Origin: Bog-950 sp046329515
GTDB taxonomy: Bacteria > Bacteroidota > Bacteroidia > Chitinophagales > LD1
DNA: 64,000 bases
Assembly (NCBI GenBank): GCA_046329515.1
Contig: JAXLUM010000001.1
Span: 1,674,001 to 1,738,000, forward strand
Direction: 5' to 3'
The translations under genes and the position numbers were made by a program. This document shows positions 7,422-17,189 of the stretch, one piece after another (position 1 is the first letter of the stretch; each line of letters starts with the position of its first letter). The notes under the pieces were generated by a model, which was given only the letters and a program-made list of their open reading frames with translations, made no database searches and was not told the origin of the DNA.

Positions 7422-10400
7422 ATGCAGGTTTTGAAAAAACGGATTCTTAAAATACTTTTTTGGATACTGGCGGTTCTGCTGCTCTTAAGCGGCATTTTTC
7501 TGCTGCTGGTGCGCCTGCCTTCCGTTCAAACCTATCTTGCTCAAAAAGCTACTGATGCACTTTCCTCCAAGTTAGGAACAAAGGTTAGTGTGGAAAGGGT
7601 CGAAATCTCCTTCTTCCACCAGGCCGAGTTTGTGAACTTTTATATGGAAGACCTGCAGCACGATACCATGATTTATGCCAATGAGCTGCAGGTATCCTTT
7701 GATGTATTTGACCTTATTAATAAGGAAGTGAACGTGCATGGCGTTACCCTGGATGGCGCCACGGTGTACATGCACCGCGATACCAGCGGCAAGCATATGA
7801 ATATGTCCGAAGTGTTCAGCCGCCTTTCAAAAAAAGATACTACTACGCCTGTTAAGCCCTCTAAATTCGGTTGGAAAGTTGAACTGCAATACGTGTCGCT
7901 TGAGAATACGTCTTTCAGATACTTTGATGAAAAGGGCCATCTGGACCTTAAAGTGTATGTGCCGGACTGCGAGATAGACCTTGAGAAGTTTGACCTGCAG
8001 AAAAAACTGATTGCTATTGCCTCAGCCGAAATTAAAGGTGCGGATGTTTCCATTGATGTGTTGAAACATGAGAAGGTTCCCAATACGGATACTAACCATA
8101 TTATTCACTTTCTGCCGGCGGACATGCAAATTACCTATAAGGACGTAAGCATGGCCGAATCGCGCTTTCGGTTTACCGACCATGGAACGGATACCATTTT
8201 GCCAAAGGGCATGGACTTTAAGCACCTGGATATTACCGGTATTAACTTGCAAGTGGATAAGGGTGCCGTTATAGCCGATACTATCTTTGCAAACATTCAA
8301 AATCTTTCCGCTAAGGACCGTTCAGGCTTTACCTTAACCCAGCTAAAAACGGATGCACGGGTTTCAGTAAATGATATAACCCTGAACAAGCTGTATTTAA
8401 AAACACCCGAAAGTGAGATAAAGAACTTCCTGAGTTTTAAATACCAATACTTCTTCAACTTTAAAGATTTTACCAATGGCGTGCGTATTGACGCTAACCT
8501 TAACGGCAGTAAGCTTAGCCTTAAGGATTTGAATTATTTCGTACGCAAGCTGGATGCTGTTGAACATAACCGCTTTGCCATAAATGGTGAGTTGCACGGG
8601 CCTATAAGCAACTTAAGGGGCAAGGGTATTGAAATAAGCACCGGTACGGTTACCGCTTTTAAAGGAGATTTTACGGCACGCGGCCTGCCTAAAATTTTTG
8701 AAACCTCGCTTAACCTGCGCGTTACCCGCCTGAGTACCTCAATGGATGACCTGCGCCATATTTATCCAAGCCTTAAAATACCTGAAAACCTCAACAGCCT
8801 GGGCACTATGAATTACCAGGGCAATTTTGACGGATTCATTACCGACTTTGTTAGTACAGGTAAGCTGGTTACCTCGGTTGGTTACGCCACTACCGACTTA
8901 AACTTTAAATACGATAAGGAGAAAAACAAGAGCGCTTACAGCGGTGCATTGGCCCTTATTGATTTTGACCTTGGTAAGTTTTTCCGCGATGAACGTACCC
9001 TCGGTAAAGTTTCGATGGCTACTAAAATTAAAGGCGGTGGCTTAACGCTGGAAAGTTTAAAGGCAGATTTGGATGGCAACATCTCAAGCATTGTATTGAA
9101 AGATTACAATTACAAAGACCTTAAAATTGACGGCACTGTTAAGGGTAAATCCTTTACAGGCAGCCTGCGTATTGATGATCCCCATTTAAAAATGGATTTC
9201 GTGGGGGCTATTGATGCAACGCATAAAGTGCCTGAATTCCGTTTCTCTTCTAAGGTGTATAAGGCCGAGTTGGAGCCCCTGCATTTATCGCAAAAGAACA
9301 TTGTTATCTCCGGTCAGCTTTCGTCTGACTTCAGCGGAGACAAGATAGACAACTTCGTAGGCTCCGTATCGCTTAACGATGTAAACGTTATTCGCGATGA
9401 TAGTATTGAGGCGTCAATTGATAATATGCGCATTGAAGCGCGCCTCCTTTCTGCGGAGACCAAAAAGATAAGACTGATTTCAGATTTTGCCGAAGGTGAA
9501 ATTGAAGGCGACTTTACCATACGCGATTTACCTAAGGCGTTACTATCCTTTGCTAAAGCCACCTTTACCAAGGGGTATGTAGATACGGTGAATTACGGCA
9601 ACCAGAATTTCACGGTTAACCTGCGCATCAACAATCCGCTTAATATAACCCGTGTGTTAGTGCCACAGCTTTACAGCGTTCGCGATGCGCAGATAAAGGC
9701 GGATTTCAGCAGCAGTGCTAAGCATCTTAACGCTACAGGGCAAATAGGGGAGGTGCGCTTCGGCAACTTCCGCTTTAAGGATATTAACCTGTTTACCAAT
9801 GCGGTAAACGGCAGCCTTGATGTTAGAACCTATATTGATAAGGTTTACAGCGGTGATAGTTTGATGCTTGATACGGCAAGGGTGTTGGCCGAAACCACGC
9901 CAAACCGCGATTTCAGGTTTGATGTTTTGCTGGCTGATAAATACAAAAAGAACTACGTTGATTTAACTGCTTTCCTTACCCCCTTAAAGGATTTAGCCGT
10001 TATTAAACTGGAACCTTCTGATGTTAAGCTGGCCAATTACCATTGGCATTTCGACCCTAACAACATCATCTACGTTTCAGGCAAAAAAATTACTACGCAG
10101 AATCTCGTCTTTCGCAGTGCAGAACAAACCGTTTACATCAGCAGTTATTTAAAGGATGATACATCCACCTCGTTTAAGCTAACGTTAGATAATACCAGTA
10201 TCTCCGATTTTACGGGAATATTTACTACCAAAATCCGCGATATGCGCGGCAATGTAAACGGTAAGTTGGAAGTGCAGGATGTATTCTATAAGCCTAAAAT
10301 TTTTGCCGACTTTGTAATTGACCAGTTTAGTGTAGGGCAGGAGCTAATTGGTGACGTAAATATTGAAACGCGTTTGGATAGCAACAACAACCGCGTATTG

Positions 10401-12317
10401 GTAAACATGACGGTAAAGAGCGCCAACTACTTTGCTGACTACCGTAATGACGTGGAGGCAAAGGGCTATGTGCAACTGGGCAAAAATCCATATATAGATA
10501 TTGACATTAATGCACCTAAGTTGGGTCTCAACTTCCTTAACTACAAATTCTTTGAACGATACGTTAAGGATGTAAAGGGGTATGCCATAATACGCAACGG
10601 CAAAATATCGGGCCCTACCAACAAACCCATATTAACCGGCGATGTGGAATTGGTTAATGATACGGTTACTGTATCGTTTTTAAATACCACGTACAATCTA
10701 CATCACCAGCACGTAAAGCTTGATGAATTCGGCTTTAATTTTGGCGATAGGCTGGAAGCATATGACAGCCGTGGCAAATTGCTTGTAGCCAGTGGCCGTA
10801 TACGCCATCAGAGCTTTAAACGTTTTGAGTTAGACTGTGGCGTTACTACCGAAAACGCCATGTTTCTGAATACTACCGAGAAGCAGAGCCCTTATTTTTA
10901 TGGGGTTGCTTACGGTAAGGGATTAGTGCGCTTTAGTGGTATGATTAACAGCCCTGTTATAACGGCTTATGCCACCACTTTACCGGGCACCTATTGCAAA
11001 ATGCCTATTACCTCTACCTATGAAACAAACAGACAAACCTTTTACAAATTTGTTACCCCCGGTAAGGATACTGCACGCGCCATTATACCATTGAAGTTAA
11101 ACGGAGTAAGGTTTGACCTTACACTAAAAGTAACACCTGATGCGCGCTTTGATATAATACTTGACCCTATTAGTGGTGATGTGCTTACCTGTTATGGGTC
11201 TAGTGACCCTATGCAGATTACCCTTCCTAAAGTGGGTAATATGACCATCAGGGGGACTTATATATTGGCACGTGGCCAGTACTTGTTTACGCTACAAAAC
11301 ATAATTAATAAGCGCTTTGATATTACACCGGGCAGCACCGTTAATTTTACCGGCGATGCGTATAAGGCGGCGCTAAATGTATCGGCCTCTTACCAGGTTA
11401 CTAGTACCGTTTCTGACTTAATACAGGAATATATTGACGCAAGCGGAAGCGGCTCTTTGCCTGCGGCAGCTCGAAGCAGGGTGAAGGTTAAACTGCTGAT
11501 GAATTTGACCGGTATTTTGGAAAAACCCAACATCGCGTTTGAAGTTCAGGTGCCTGATGTGGACCCTACCTTACGTAGCTATGTTGATCAAAAATTGGCA
11601 TGGCTAAAAACCAATGACGCCGAAATGAACAAGCAGGCTTTCGGTTTGCTGGTTATGAATCGCTTTTTACCATTAAGCAGTACTACGGGCAGTGTATTAT
11701 CGCAAAGTAATGCTTATGGGGGTACTGCCGCGAATACGGTTAGTGAATTCCTGTCCTCACAATTATCTAATTACCTCAGCGGTTTATTGGAATTGGGGGG
11801 CGTTAAAAACCTTGACGTAAACATCAATTACCGCCAATACGATCAATTGAGCGGCCTGGGAGGTGTAACAGGGCCTACAGGCAGTCAATCCAGTGCTGAA
11901 GTGCGACGAGAACTTCAACTGGCTTTACAACAGCGGTTACTCAACGATAGGTTAACTATTAGCGCGGGTGGCAACCTCGATTTTGGCAACTCCCAAACCG
12001 TTAATTCCAGCGGTCAGGAAACCAAGGCGGTTATACCAACAGGCGACTTCCAGATTGAATATGCCCTTACACCTGATGGCCGCTGGAAGGCCAAGGCCTT
12101 TAACCGCACCAACTACGATTATTATAACTCCCGCAACTACAACCGTACAGGTATAGGCCTTTCGTATAGCAAGGAGTTTGATAAACCTTCTGAGCTTTTT
12201 CAAAAGCGCAAACAGAAAAAGAAAGAAAAACAATTGGAGAAGAACACGCCACCCGCCAACACAAATGAAAAGCAACCGGCAGTAACGCCTGATGATAAGC
12301 AAACTGCCCCTAAATAG
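7422..12317 (+). CDS. tamB: Translocation and assembly module protein TamB (AsmA-like/DUF490)
   Basis: 1631 residues. An N-terminal signal anchor (LKILFWILAVLLLLSGIFLLLVRL) is followed by a very long repeating beta-strand region (about 40-1400) typical of the TamB/AsmA bridge-like groove that carries lipid between inner and outer membrane and helps outer-membrane protein assembly. The C-terminal DUF490 region (about 1190-1560) has the expected ITLPKVGNMTIRGTYILARGQYLF and FLSSQLSNYLSGLLE segments. The last 45 residues are Lys/Pro-rich and disordered. Its ATG is 40 bp from tsaD on the other strand. Frame is intact throughout. Confidence 0.9.
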   Translation: MQVLKKRILKILFWILAVLLLLSGIFLLLVRLPSVQTYLAQKATDALSSKLGTKVSVERVEISFFHQAEFVNFYMEDLQHDTMIYANELQVSFDVFDLINKEVNVHGVTLDGATVYMHRDTSGKHMNMSEVFSRLSKKDTTTPVKPSKFGWKVELQYVSLENTSFRYFDEKGHLDLKVYVPDCEIDLEKFDLQKKLIAIASAEIKGADVSIDVLKHEKVPNTDTNHIIHFLPADMQITYKDVSMAESRFRFTDHGTDTILPKGMDFKHLDITGINLQVDKGAVIADTIFANIQNLSAKDRSGFTLTQLKTDARVSVNDITLNKLYLKTPESEIKNFLSFKYQYFFNFKDFTNGVRIDANLNGSKLSLKDLNYFVRKLDAVEHNRFAINGELHGPISNLRGKGIEISTGTVTAFKGDFTARGLPKIFETSLNLRVTRLSTSMDDLRHIYPSLKIPENLNSLGTMNYQGNFDGFITDFVSTGKLVTSVGYATTDLNFKYDKEKNKSAYSGALALIDFDLGKFFRDERTLGKVSMATKIKGGGLTLESLKADLDGNISSIVLKDYNYKDLKIDGTVKGKSFTGSLRIDDPHLKMDFVGAIDATHKVPEFRFSSKVYKAELEPLHLSQKNIVISGQLSSDFSGDKIDNFVGSVSLNDVNVIRDDSIEASIDNMRIEARLLSAETKKIRLISDFAEGEIEGDFTIRDLPKALLSFAKATFTKGYVDTVNYGNQNFTVNLRINNPLNITRVLVPQLYSVRDAQIKADFSSSAKHLNATGQIGEVRFGNFRFKDINLFTNAVNGSLDVRTYIDKVYSGDSLMLDTARVLAETTPNRDFRFDVLLADKYKKNYVDLTAFLTPLKDLAVIKLEPSDVKLANYHWHFDPNNIIYVSGKKITTQNLVFRSAEQTVYISSYLKDDTSTSFKLTLDNTSISDFTGIFTTKIRDMRGNVNGKLEVQDVFYKPKIFADFVIDQFSVGQELIGDVNIETRLDSNNNRVLVNMTVKSANYFADYRNDVEAKGYVQLGKNPYIDIDINAPKLGLNFLNYKFFERYVKDVKGYAIIRNGKISGPTNKPILTGDVELVNDTVTVSFLNTTYNLHHQHVKLDEFGFNFGDRLEAYDSRGKLLVASGRIRHQSFKRFELDCGVTTENAMFLNTTEKQSPYFYGVAYGKGLVRFSGMINSPVITAYATTLPGTYCKMPITSTYETNRQTFYKFVTPGKDTARAIIPLKLNGVRFDLTLKVTPDARFDIILDPISGDVLTCYGSSDPMQITLPKVGNMTIRGTYILARGQYLFTLQNIINKRFDITPGSTVNFTGDAYKAALNVSASYQVTSTVSDLIQEYIDASGSGSLPAAARSRVKVKLLMNLTGILEKPNIAFEVQVPDVDPTLRSYVDQKLAWLKTNDAEMNKQAFGLLVMNRFLPLSSTTGSVLSQSNAYGGTAANTVSEFLSSQLSNYLSGLLELGGVKNLDVNINYRQYDQLSGLGGVTGPTGSQSSAEVRRELQLALQQRLLNDRLTISAGGNLDFGNSQTVNSSGQETKAVIPTGDFQIEYALTPDGRWKAKAFNRTNYDYYNSRNYNRTGIGLSYSKEFDKPSELFQKRKQKKKEKQLEKNTPPANTNEKQPAVTPDDKQTAPK

Positions 12318-12416
12318 GCTGCTACACCTATCAGGCTTTTAAATGTTCGGCGTTCTAAGTATGTTTACCCCTGAAACTTATATTTATAATTATTTTAATT
12401 TTTAAGCAATAATTCA

Positions 12417-13424
12417 ATGGAAAGAGTATTATCCGGCATTCAACCTACCAGCGAAATACATTTAGGCAACTATTTCGGTGCGGTAAAGAATTGGGTTGAC
12501 CTGCAGGAACGCTATGAGTGTTTTTTCGGAGTGGTGGACTACCACGCTATGACCATGCCTTATGAACCGGCTAAGTTGTATGAAAACACATGGCAAATGT
12601 GCTTTGACCTTATTGCCTGCGGTGTAGACCCTGAGAAGTGTAAGTTTTTTATTCAAAGTTTAGTGCCTGAGCATGCTGAACTGGCTTGGATACTAAGCTG
12701 CTTTACCAGTTATGGAGAGTTAAGCCGTATGACGCAGTTTAAGGATAAATCAGAAAGCGATAAAGTGCAGGAAGAAGGCGCGATAGTAAGCGCAGGCCTT
12801 TTTACCTATCCCATTTTGCAGGCGGCTGATATATTGGTATACCGCGCTAAGTATGTGCCCGTTGGTAAGGACCAGGAGCAACACCTTGAGCTAAGCCGCA
12901 ACATTGCCGTGCGCTTTAACAACAAGCATGGCGAGTTTTTTACTGAGCCGCAGGCTTTGTTTACGCAAACGCCTAAGCTGCTATCACTGGCTGACCCTGA
13001 AAAGAAGATGAGTAAAAGCCTTGGCGATAAGCATGTGGTGCGCTTATTTGAGGAAGCTGATAGCGTGCGTAAAAAGGTGAAAAGTGCAGTAACTGATACG
13101 GGTAATACACCTCAGGGGCAAATGAGTGCTGGGGTTAGCAATTTGTTTGAATTGCTGAAAGCCTGCAATAAAATGGACGACTACAACAACCTGATGAATG
13201 ATTATAAATCTGGTGGCTTACGCTATGTTTCTTTAAAGGAAAAAGTAGGTGATGCGCTTATAGAATTGACTTCAGGCTTTATTGAAAAACGTAAAGAACT
13301 GATGGCTGACCGTAAAAAGCTGGAAGACCAGATATATGCCTCCAGTGAAAGGGCGCGTGCAGTAGCGCAGGAAAACATTCGCTTGGTGCGGGAGTTAACC
13401 GGTTTACCGGCACGCAAAAACTAA
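12417..13424 (+). CDS. trpS: Tryptophanyl-tRNA synthetase
   Basis: 335 residues, class I aminoacyl-tRNA synthetase charging tRNA-Trp. The HIGH-equivalent is in GIQPTSEIHLGNYFGA and the KMSKS loop is intact (KKMSKSLGDKH). The KDQEQHLELSRNIA block is typical of bacterial TrpRS. The length is normal. A 99-bp AT-rich gap separates it from tamB and it ends in its own terminator, so it is probably a single-gene unit converging on prmC. Confidence 0.96.
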   Translation: MERVLSGIQPTSEIHLGNYFGAVKNWVDLQERYECFFGVVDYHAMTMPYEPAKLYENTWQMCFDLIACGVDPEKCKFFIQSLVPEHAELAWILSCFTSYGELSRMTQFKDKSESDKVQEEGAIVSAGLFTYPILQAADILVYRAKYVPVGKDQEQHLELSRNIAVRFNNKHGEFFTEPQALFTQTPKLLSLADPEKKMSKSLGDKHVVRLFEEADSVRKKVKSAVTDTGNTPQGQMSAGVSNLFELLKACNKMDDYNNLMNDYKSGGLRYVSLKEKVGDALIELTSGFIEKRKELMADRKKLEDQIYASSERARAVAQENIRLVRELTGLPARKN

Positions 13425-13431
13425 ACAACAA

Positions 13432-13460
13432 AAGGCGGGTAATACCCGCCTTATTTTTTT
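13432..13460 (+). terminator. trpS terminator
   Basis: Perfect 9-bp stem AAGGCGGGT/ACCCGCCTT (13432-13440 with 13444-13452), 3-nt loop, followed by ATTTTTTT. The last prmC codons and stop overlap its right arm. Confidence 0.85.
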
Positions 13461-14296
13461 GCCTTCAGCATTCGCAACTTCCCGCTTAAATCTTTTCGCA
13501 TCTCTATGTTGTTCCAACCGGTCTTTAGCAGCATTTGCTCCACTTCGGGGGCAGTATCAGCATTCAGTTCAAAGTATAAACTGCCACCGGGTTTTAGGGC
13601 CGTTTTGGCTTTTTCTGCAATTACCCGGTAAAAGTGCAGTGCATCTTCCTGTGGGGCAAAAAGCGCTAAGTGCGGCTCAAACAGCAATACGTTTGCCGCA
13701 AGGGTCGGGCTTTCCTCGCGGGCTATATAGGGCGGGTTGCTCACTATTACATCATAACTCTCTGCATCAAGTTCTATTTCAGCTATATCGCCCTCCCTAA
13801 AGCTAACCTGCGTATTGTTTCGCCGGTTATTCTCGGCAGCTACAAGCAAGGCATCTTCACTAACATCAATGGCGGAAACCTGGGCTTGGGGCAAATTTTT
13901 GGCCAGACTAATGGCTATACAGCCGCTGCCTGTTCCAATATCCAATAGGCTTAACGAAGCGTCTTTATCACTATCCTTAATTATCCAATCCACCAATTCC
14001 TCGGTTTCAGGGCGGGGTATAAGCACATGCCGGTTTACCTTAAAATCTAAGCCATAAAAGCGCGTATAGCCCAAAATATGCTGTACAGGCTCATGGGTTA
14101 AAAGGCGGCTTAAAATGCCGTTCAATTGCTGTAATTGAGGTTCTGTTAATATCCTGAAGCGCTCAAAGGCCATAGCGGCTGGACTAAGGTCCAAAACCGT
14201 TTCTAAAACCAATTTGGTAATAGCATTGGCCTCCCTTTGCCCATAAACAGGCTCCAGTTCAGTCCGGTAGGTTTTCTGTAGTTCCCCTAATGTCAC
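13451..14296 (-). CDS. prmC: Release-factor glutamine methyltransferase
   Basis: 281 residues; N5-methylates the Gln of the GGQ motif in RF1/RF2 using SAM. An N-terminal helical domain (about 1-80) is followed by a class I methyltransferase fold: motif I LLDIGTGSGCIA and the substrate-binding NPPY (VSNPPYIARE). I chose the GTG at 14296 over an upstream start because the earlier codons encode an unrelated hydrophobic stretch and overlap the promoter. TATTTTTG lies 4 nt before this GTG. Its substrate RF2 (prfB) is also in this window. Confidence 0.93.
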   Translation of the reverse strand: MTLGELQKTYRTELEPVYGQREANAITKLVLETVLDLSPAAMAFERFRILTEPQLQQLNGILSRLLTHEPVQHILGYTRFYGLDFKVNRHVLIPRPETEELVDWIIKDSDKDASLSLLDIGTGSGCIAISLAKNLPQAQVSAIDVSEDALLVAAENNRRNNTQVSFREGDIAEIELDAESYDVIVSNPPYIAREESPTLAANVLLFEPHLALFAPQEDALHFYRVIAEKAKTALKPGGSLYFELNADTAPEVEQMLLKTGWNNIEMRKDLSGKLRMLKAKK

Positions 14297-14300
14297 GCGG

Positions 14301-14308
14301 CAAAAATA
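14301..14308 (-). promoter_or_regulatory. -7 promoter element of prmC, predicted leaderless
   Basis: Minus-strand TATTTTTG, exact match to TAnnTTTG, 4 nt (CCGC) before the GTG start. The arrangement is the same as at tsaD. Confidence 0.5.
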
Positions 14309-14512
14309 ATCAAGTATCAATGCTAAAAACACAAACTGCACTTTGAGTTTTTAGCAAATTAGTTTTCACTTTTAGTAAATCGGATTGGGCTTTAGTTAAA
14401 AAGGATTGCTCTTTTGAAAAAGTAATTCACAGTTGTGAAAAAACACTTCGTTATTCTGTAGTTACAGTTTGTTCTTTTGGCATCTCTATTTAATTGACAC
14501 ACCCTAACAGAA

Positions 14513-14857
14513 ATGCTACAACTAAACCTGAAAAGGATATTTAAAGCCCGGGCAATTGAACAGCCCTATAAGTTTTTGGTGCAAGCCGGTTTTGTGCCGT
14601 TTACAGCGCATAAATACAAGAACGGCACCGCGGTTCATTTGCGAGTTGACCACATCGAAAAGCTGTGTATTCTGCTAAACTGTACACCAAACGACTTGTT
14701 TGAATGGGTGCCTGATGACCTGTTGGATGACCGTGCCGACCACCCTTTACAGCAAATAAGAAGGCGTGAAAAGAAGATTGAAATCAATAAGCTTTTAGGT
14801 AAATTAAGCCTTGAAAAGCTGGAGGAAATACAAAAGCTTATTGCTGAACATAAATAA
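14513..14857 (+). CDS. Cro/C1-type (XRE) helix-turn-helix regulator
   Basis: 114 residues. The first 65 residues fit an XRE-type HTH: a short N-terminal helix, FVPFTAHKYKNGTAVHL as the turn and recognition helix, and LCILLNCTPNDLFEWVPD as the closing helices typical of HTH_26. The charged helical tail (IRRREKKIEINKLLGKLSLEKLEEIQKLIAEHK) is a probable dimer coiled coil. The DinB gene starts 8 nt after its stop, so they form a two-gene unit. Its target is unknown; the upstream 216-bp gap (14297-14512) shared with prmC is where an operator would lie. Confidence 0.82.
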   Translation: MLQLNLKRIFKARAIEQPYKFLVQAGFVPFTAHKYKNGTAVHLRVDHIEKLCILLNCTPNDLFEWVPDDLLDDRADHPLQQIRRREKKIEINKLLGKLSLEKLEEIQKLIAEHK

Positions 14858-14864
14858 GGCAGTT

Positions 14865-15383
14865 ATGAAAATTACAAGGCCACAGGAAGGGGAGTACCCT
14901 CTATATTTCGACCCATACGTAAGAAGGGTGGTAACAGATGATTTATTGGCTGAATTAGAAGCCGGCAAAAAGGAAATGGTAGCGTTTATTGAGGCCTTAC
15001 CAGCTGAAAAACACAGTTACCGTTATGCCGAAGGCAAGTGGACCATTAAGGAAATGCTTAGTCACATAATTGATGCTGAACGTATTTTTGTTTACCGCGC
15101 CCTGCGCTTTTCGCGTAAAGATTCTACCCCCTTACCCGGTTTTGAGGAGGATGAATATGTGCCGAACTCTAATGCCGCTAACCGCAGTATGCAGCAATTG
15201 CTTAAGGAATATGTTGCCGTTCGCGAGGCCACTATAGCCTTCTTTGATAGCATTACCGAAGAAATGAGTTTGCGTCAGGGGGTATCCAATGGCAAGAATA
15301 TTTCCGTTCGTGCTTTTGGGTATATGATTCAGGGCCACCAGCAGCACCATATAAACGTAGTTAAGGAGCGCTACATGGCTTAA
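14865..15383 (+). CDS. DinB/YfiT-like putative metal-dependent hydrolase
   Basis: 172 residues of the DinB four-helix-bundle superfamily. The three-histidine metal site is visible: the first His in MLSHIIDAERIF and two in GHQQHHINVVKERY. Bacteroidota members of this type are often annotated as damage-inducible proteins or thiol transferases; the reaction here is unknown. The ATG at 14865 is used because family members start at this point. It is cotranscribed with the XRE regulator and converges on the radical SAM gene with a gap of 1 bp. Confidence 0.82.
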   Translation: MKITRPQEGEYPLYFDPYVRRVVTDDLLAELEAGKKEMVAFIEALPAEKHSYRYAEGKWTIKEMLSHIIDAERIFVYRALRFSRKDSTPLPGFEEDEYVPNSNAANRSMQQLLKEYVAVREATIAFFDSITEEMSLRQGVSNGKNISVRAFGYMIQGHQQHHINVVKERYMA

Positions 15384-15384
15384 T

Positions 15385-16485
15385 TTAAGCAAACAAATCC
15401 AACTGCGGTCCTCGTTTCATCTCGGCCAATACTTGTTTTTTTCGCTCATCAAAAAGGCTGTAATCTGTTTCCGGCCATTCGCGGCCCGTTAAAAACTTAG
15501 TCCGCGCCAATTTTATTTGTGCGTTTATCAGGGTCGAAAAATTGCCTTCCCCCTTCATTCGGCGTCCCCATTCGGTGTCATTCAACTTGCCGCCGTGCAT
15601 GCTCTTTATCTGGTTCAGCACTTTGTTAGCCCTGTCGGGAAAATTCTTTGTTACCCAATCTTCAAACAGTTTTCCGTTGTGGCCATTCAGGCGAACCACA
15701 ATGTAGCTAACACTTAATGCGCCCCGCTCTGCTACTGCCTTGGTAAGGTCAAATATTTCCTCATCGTTTAGCGCAGGCACTATAGGCGCCATATTTACAT
15801 TTACCGGCACTCCTGCCTTGGTTAGTCGTTCAATACTGCGCAATACGCTGTTAGCGGCAGAGGTGCGGGGTTCCATAACCCTTTTCAGGTTCTCATCCAA
15901 GGTAGTAAGGCTCATGGTAACACCCACCAGTCGTAAGCGGGCCAATTCGCCTAACAGGTCTAAATCTCTTTCTATCAGGCTGTTTTTGGTTATTATGCCA
16001 ACGGGGTGTTTCAAATCTAAAAGCACTTCCAAACAAGCTCGGGTAATGCCCAACTTACGTTCCGCAGGTTGGTAGCAATCGGTATTGCCTGATAGCATTA
16101 TTGCTCCCGCCTGCCAGTTTTTGCTTAGCAGCTTTTCCCTCAAAAGGCGTGGGGCATCCTTCTTTACCAAAATGTTCTGTTCAAACTCGGCACCTGCGCT
16201 ATAGCCCCAATATTCATGGGTGTTACGCGCATAGCAGTAGATGCAGCCGTGTTCGCAGCCCTGGTAGGGGTTCATGCTCCATTCAAGCCCAATATCCGGG
16301 CTATCTACCTTGTTTAGTATCGTCTTCGGAAAAACGTCTATATACTTGGTTTTTGGGTTTTTAAGCAGTTCTTCTTCACGCTCCTCTTCAGTAGCTAAAT
16401 CATCCAGGTACTTTTCCTGGTGGTGTTTCAAAAACTTATTGGCAGGGTTAATTTGCGACCCCCGCCCTTTAATATATGGCTCCAT
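15385..16485 (-). CDS. PA0069/SplB-like radical SAM protein
   Basis: 366 residues. The radical SAM [4Fe-4S] motif CX3CX2C is in NPYQGCEHGCIYCYARN, followed by the HEYWGYSAGAEFE segment diagnostic of the PA0069/Rv2578c family, a relative of spore photoproduct lyase. The reaction is unknown; a DNA-repair role has been proposed from homology only. The ATG at 16485 is preferred over an in-frame TTG at 16503 because a good ribosome site (AGGAG) precedes it by 7 nt, and the TTG would lie inside the -7 promoter box. Confidence 0.88.
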   Translation of the reverse strand: MEPYIKGRGSQINPANKFLKHHQEKYLDDLATEEEREEELLKNPKTKYIDVFPKTILNKVDSPDIGLEWSMNPYQGCEHGCIYCYARNTHEYWGYSAGAEFEQNILVKKDAPRLLREKLLSKNWQAGAIMLSGNTDCYQPAERKLGITRACLEVLLDLKHPVGIITKNSLIERDLDLLGELARLRLVGVTMSLTTLDENLKRVMEPRTSAANSVLRSIERLTKAGVPVNVNMAPIVPALNDEEIFDLTKAVAERGALSVSYIVVRLNGHNGKLFEDWVTKNFPDRANKVLNQIKSMHGGKLNDTEWGRRMKGEGNFSTLINAQIKLARTKFLTGREWPETDYSLFDERKKQVLAEMKRGPQLDLFA

Positions 16486-16491
16486 AAATCG

Positions 16492-16508
16492 CTCCTTATT
16501 CAAAGTTA
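16492..16508 (-). promoter_or_regulatory. Promoter and Shine-Dalgarno of the radical SAM gene
   Basis: Minus-strand -7 element TAACTTTG (16501-16508, exact TAnnTTTG) followed by AGGAG (16492-16496), 6-7 nt before the ATG at 16485. This is one of the few clear Shine-Dalgarno sites in the window and it decides the start. Confidence 0.6.
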
Positions 16509-16640
16509 ATAAATTTAGTTTTGGCTAAAAATATTAGCATGTAATTGTCTTGTTAATATTCTGTGAGGCAGGTCATTTATGCGCCAAAGGCCAATACGTA
16601 TATTGTGCCTTTAAATTAATTGAACACAAAACTCTCAACA

Positions 16641-17126
16641 ATGAAAAAGATGAAATGGATTCTGCCGCTTTTAGCCCTGGCGGTTTTTTTAGGTGGTTGC
16701 CCCTATGGCAGCGATGTGCCTATTGAACAACCTTCAGCTAAAGTGAACGAACAACTATTAGGTAAGTGGGAATTGAAAAGCTCTTCTGACGAAACCTATA
16801 ACATTACTAAGAAGGACGCAAACACCTATAAAATTGAAAAGAAAAGCGCTTCTTCTTCAAGTCCTACTATTTACTTCGCATTCCCAACCATGTTGGGCTC
16901 CGATACGTACCTGAATCTTTATGAGGAAACTGCAGACCCTAAGGTATATTACCTGTATAAAGTAACAGTAAACAGCAGCGCTACTAAAATTACGCTTAGC
17001 GAGGTTACCGAAAACATTGATGAAAAGTTCACTACCTCGGCAGAATTAAAAGCCTTTATTGAAAAGTATAAGGGCTTAAGTTTCTTCTTTTCAAAGGATG
17101 AAACTGTGTTGATTAAAGCTGACTAG
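16641..17126 (+). CDS. Lipoprotein, unknown function
   Basis: 161 residues from the ATG at 16641, preferred over an upstream TTG because it places the signal peptide correctly. WILPLLALAVFLGGC is a signal sequence with a type II lipobox (LGGC), so the protein is lipidated. The rest looks like a small lipocalin-type barrel: LLGKWELKSS near the start, alternating strands, and no catalytic motif. It ends in a strong terminator 9 nt after the stop. No neighbour suggests a partner. Confidence 0.75.
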   Translation: MKKMKWILPLLALAVFLGGCPYGSDVPIEQPSAKVNEQLLGKWELKSSSDETYNITKKDANTYKIEKKSASSSSPTIYFAFPTMLGSDTYLNLYEETADPKVYYLYKVTVNSSATKITLSEVTENIDEKFTTSAELKAFIEKYKGLSFFFSKDETVLIKAD

Positions 17127-17134
17127 AAAAAATA

Positions 17135-17163
17135 AAAGTGCCGCATACAATGCGGCACTTTCC
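17135..17163 (+). terminator. Terminator between lipoprotein gene and WYL gene
   Basis: A 12-bp perfect stem (17135-17146 with 17150-17161, core AAGTGCCGCAT) and a 3-nt loop. Flanking A and T runs let it serve the convergent WYL gene as well. Confidence 0.85.
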
Positions 17164-17189
17164 TATTGTTAGTGTGTGGGTAAGTAAGC

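Noticed and set aside
11952..12302. 116-residue open frame antisense to the end of tamB
   Set aside because: Shadow of the TamB reading frame; no start signal or family match.
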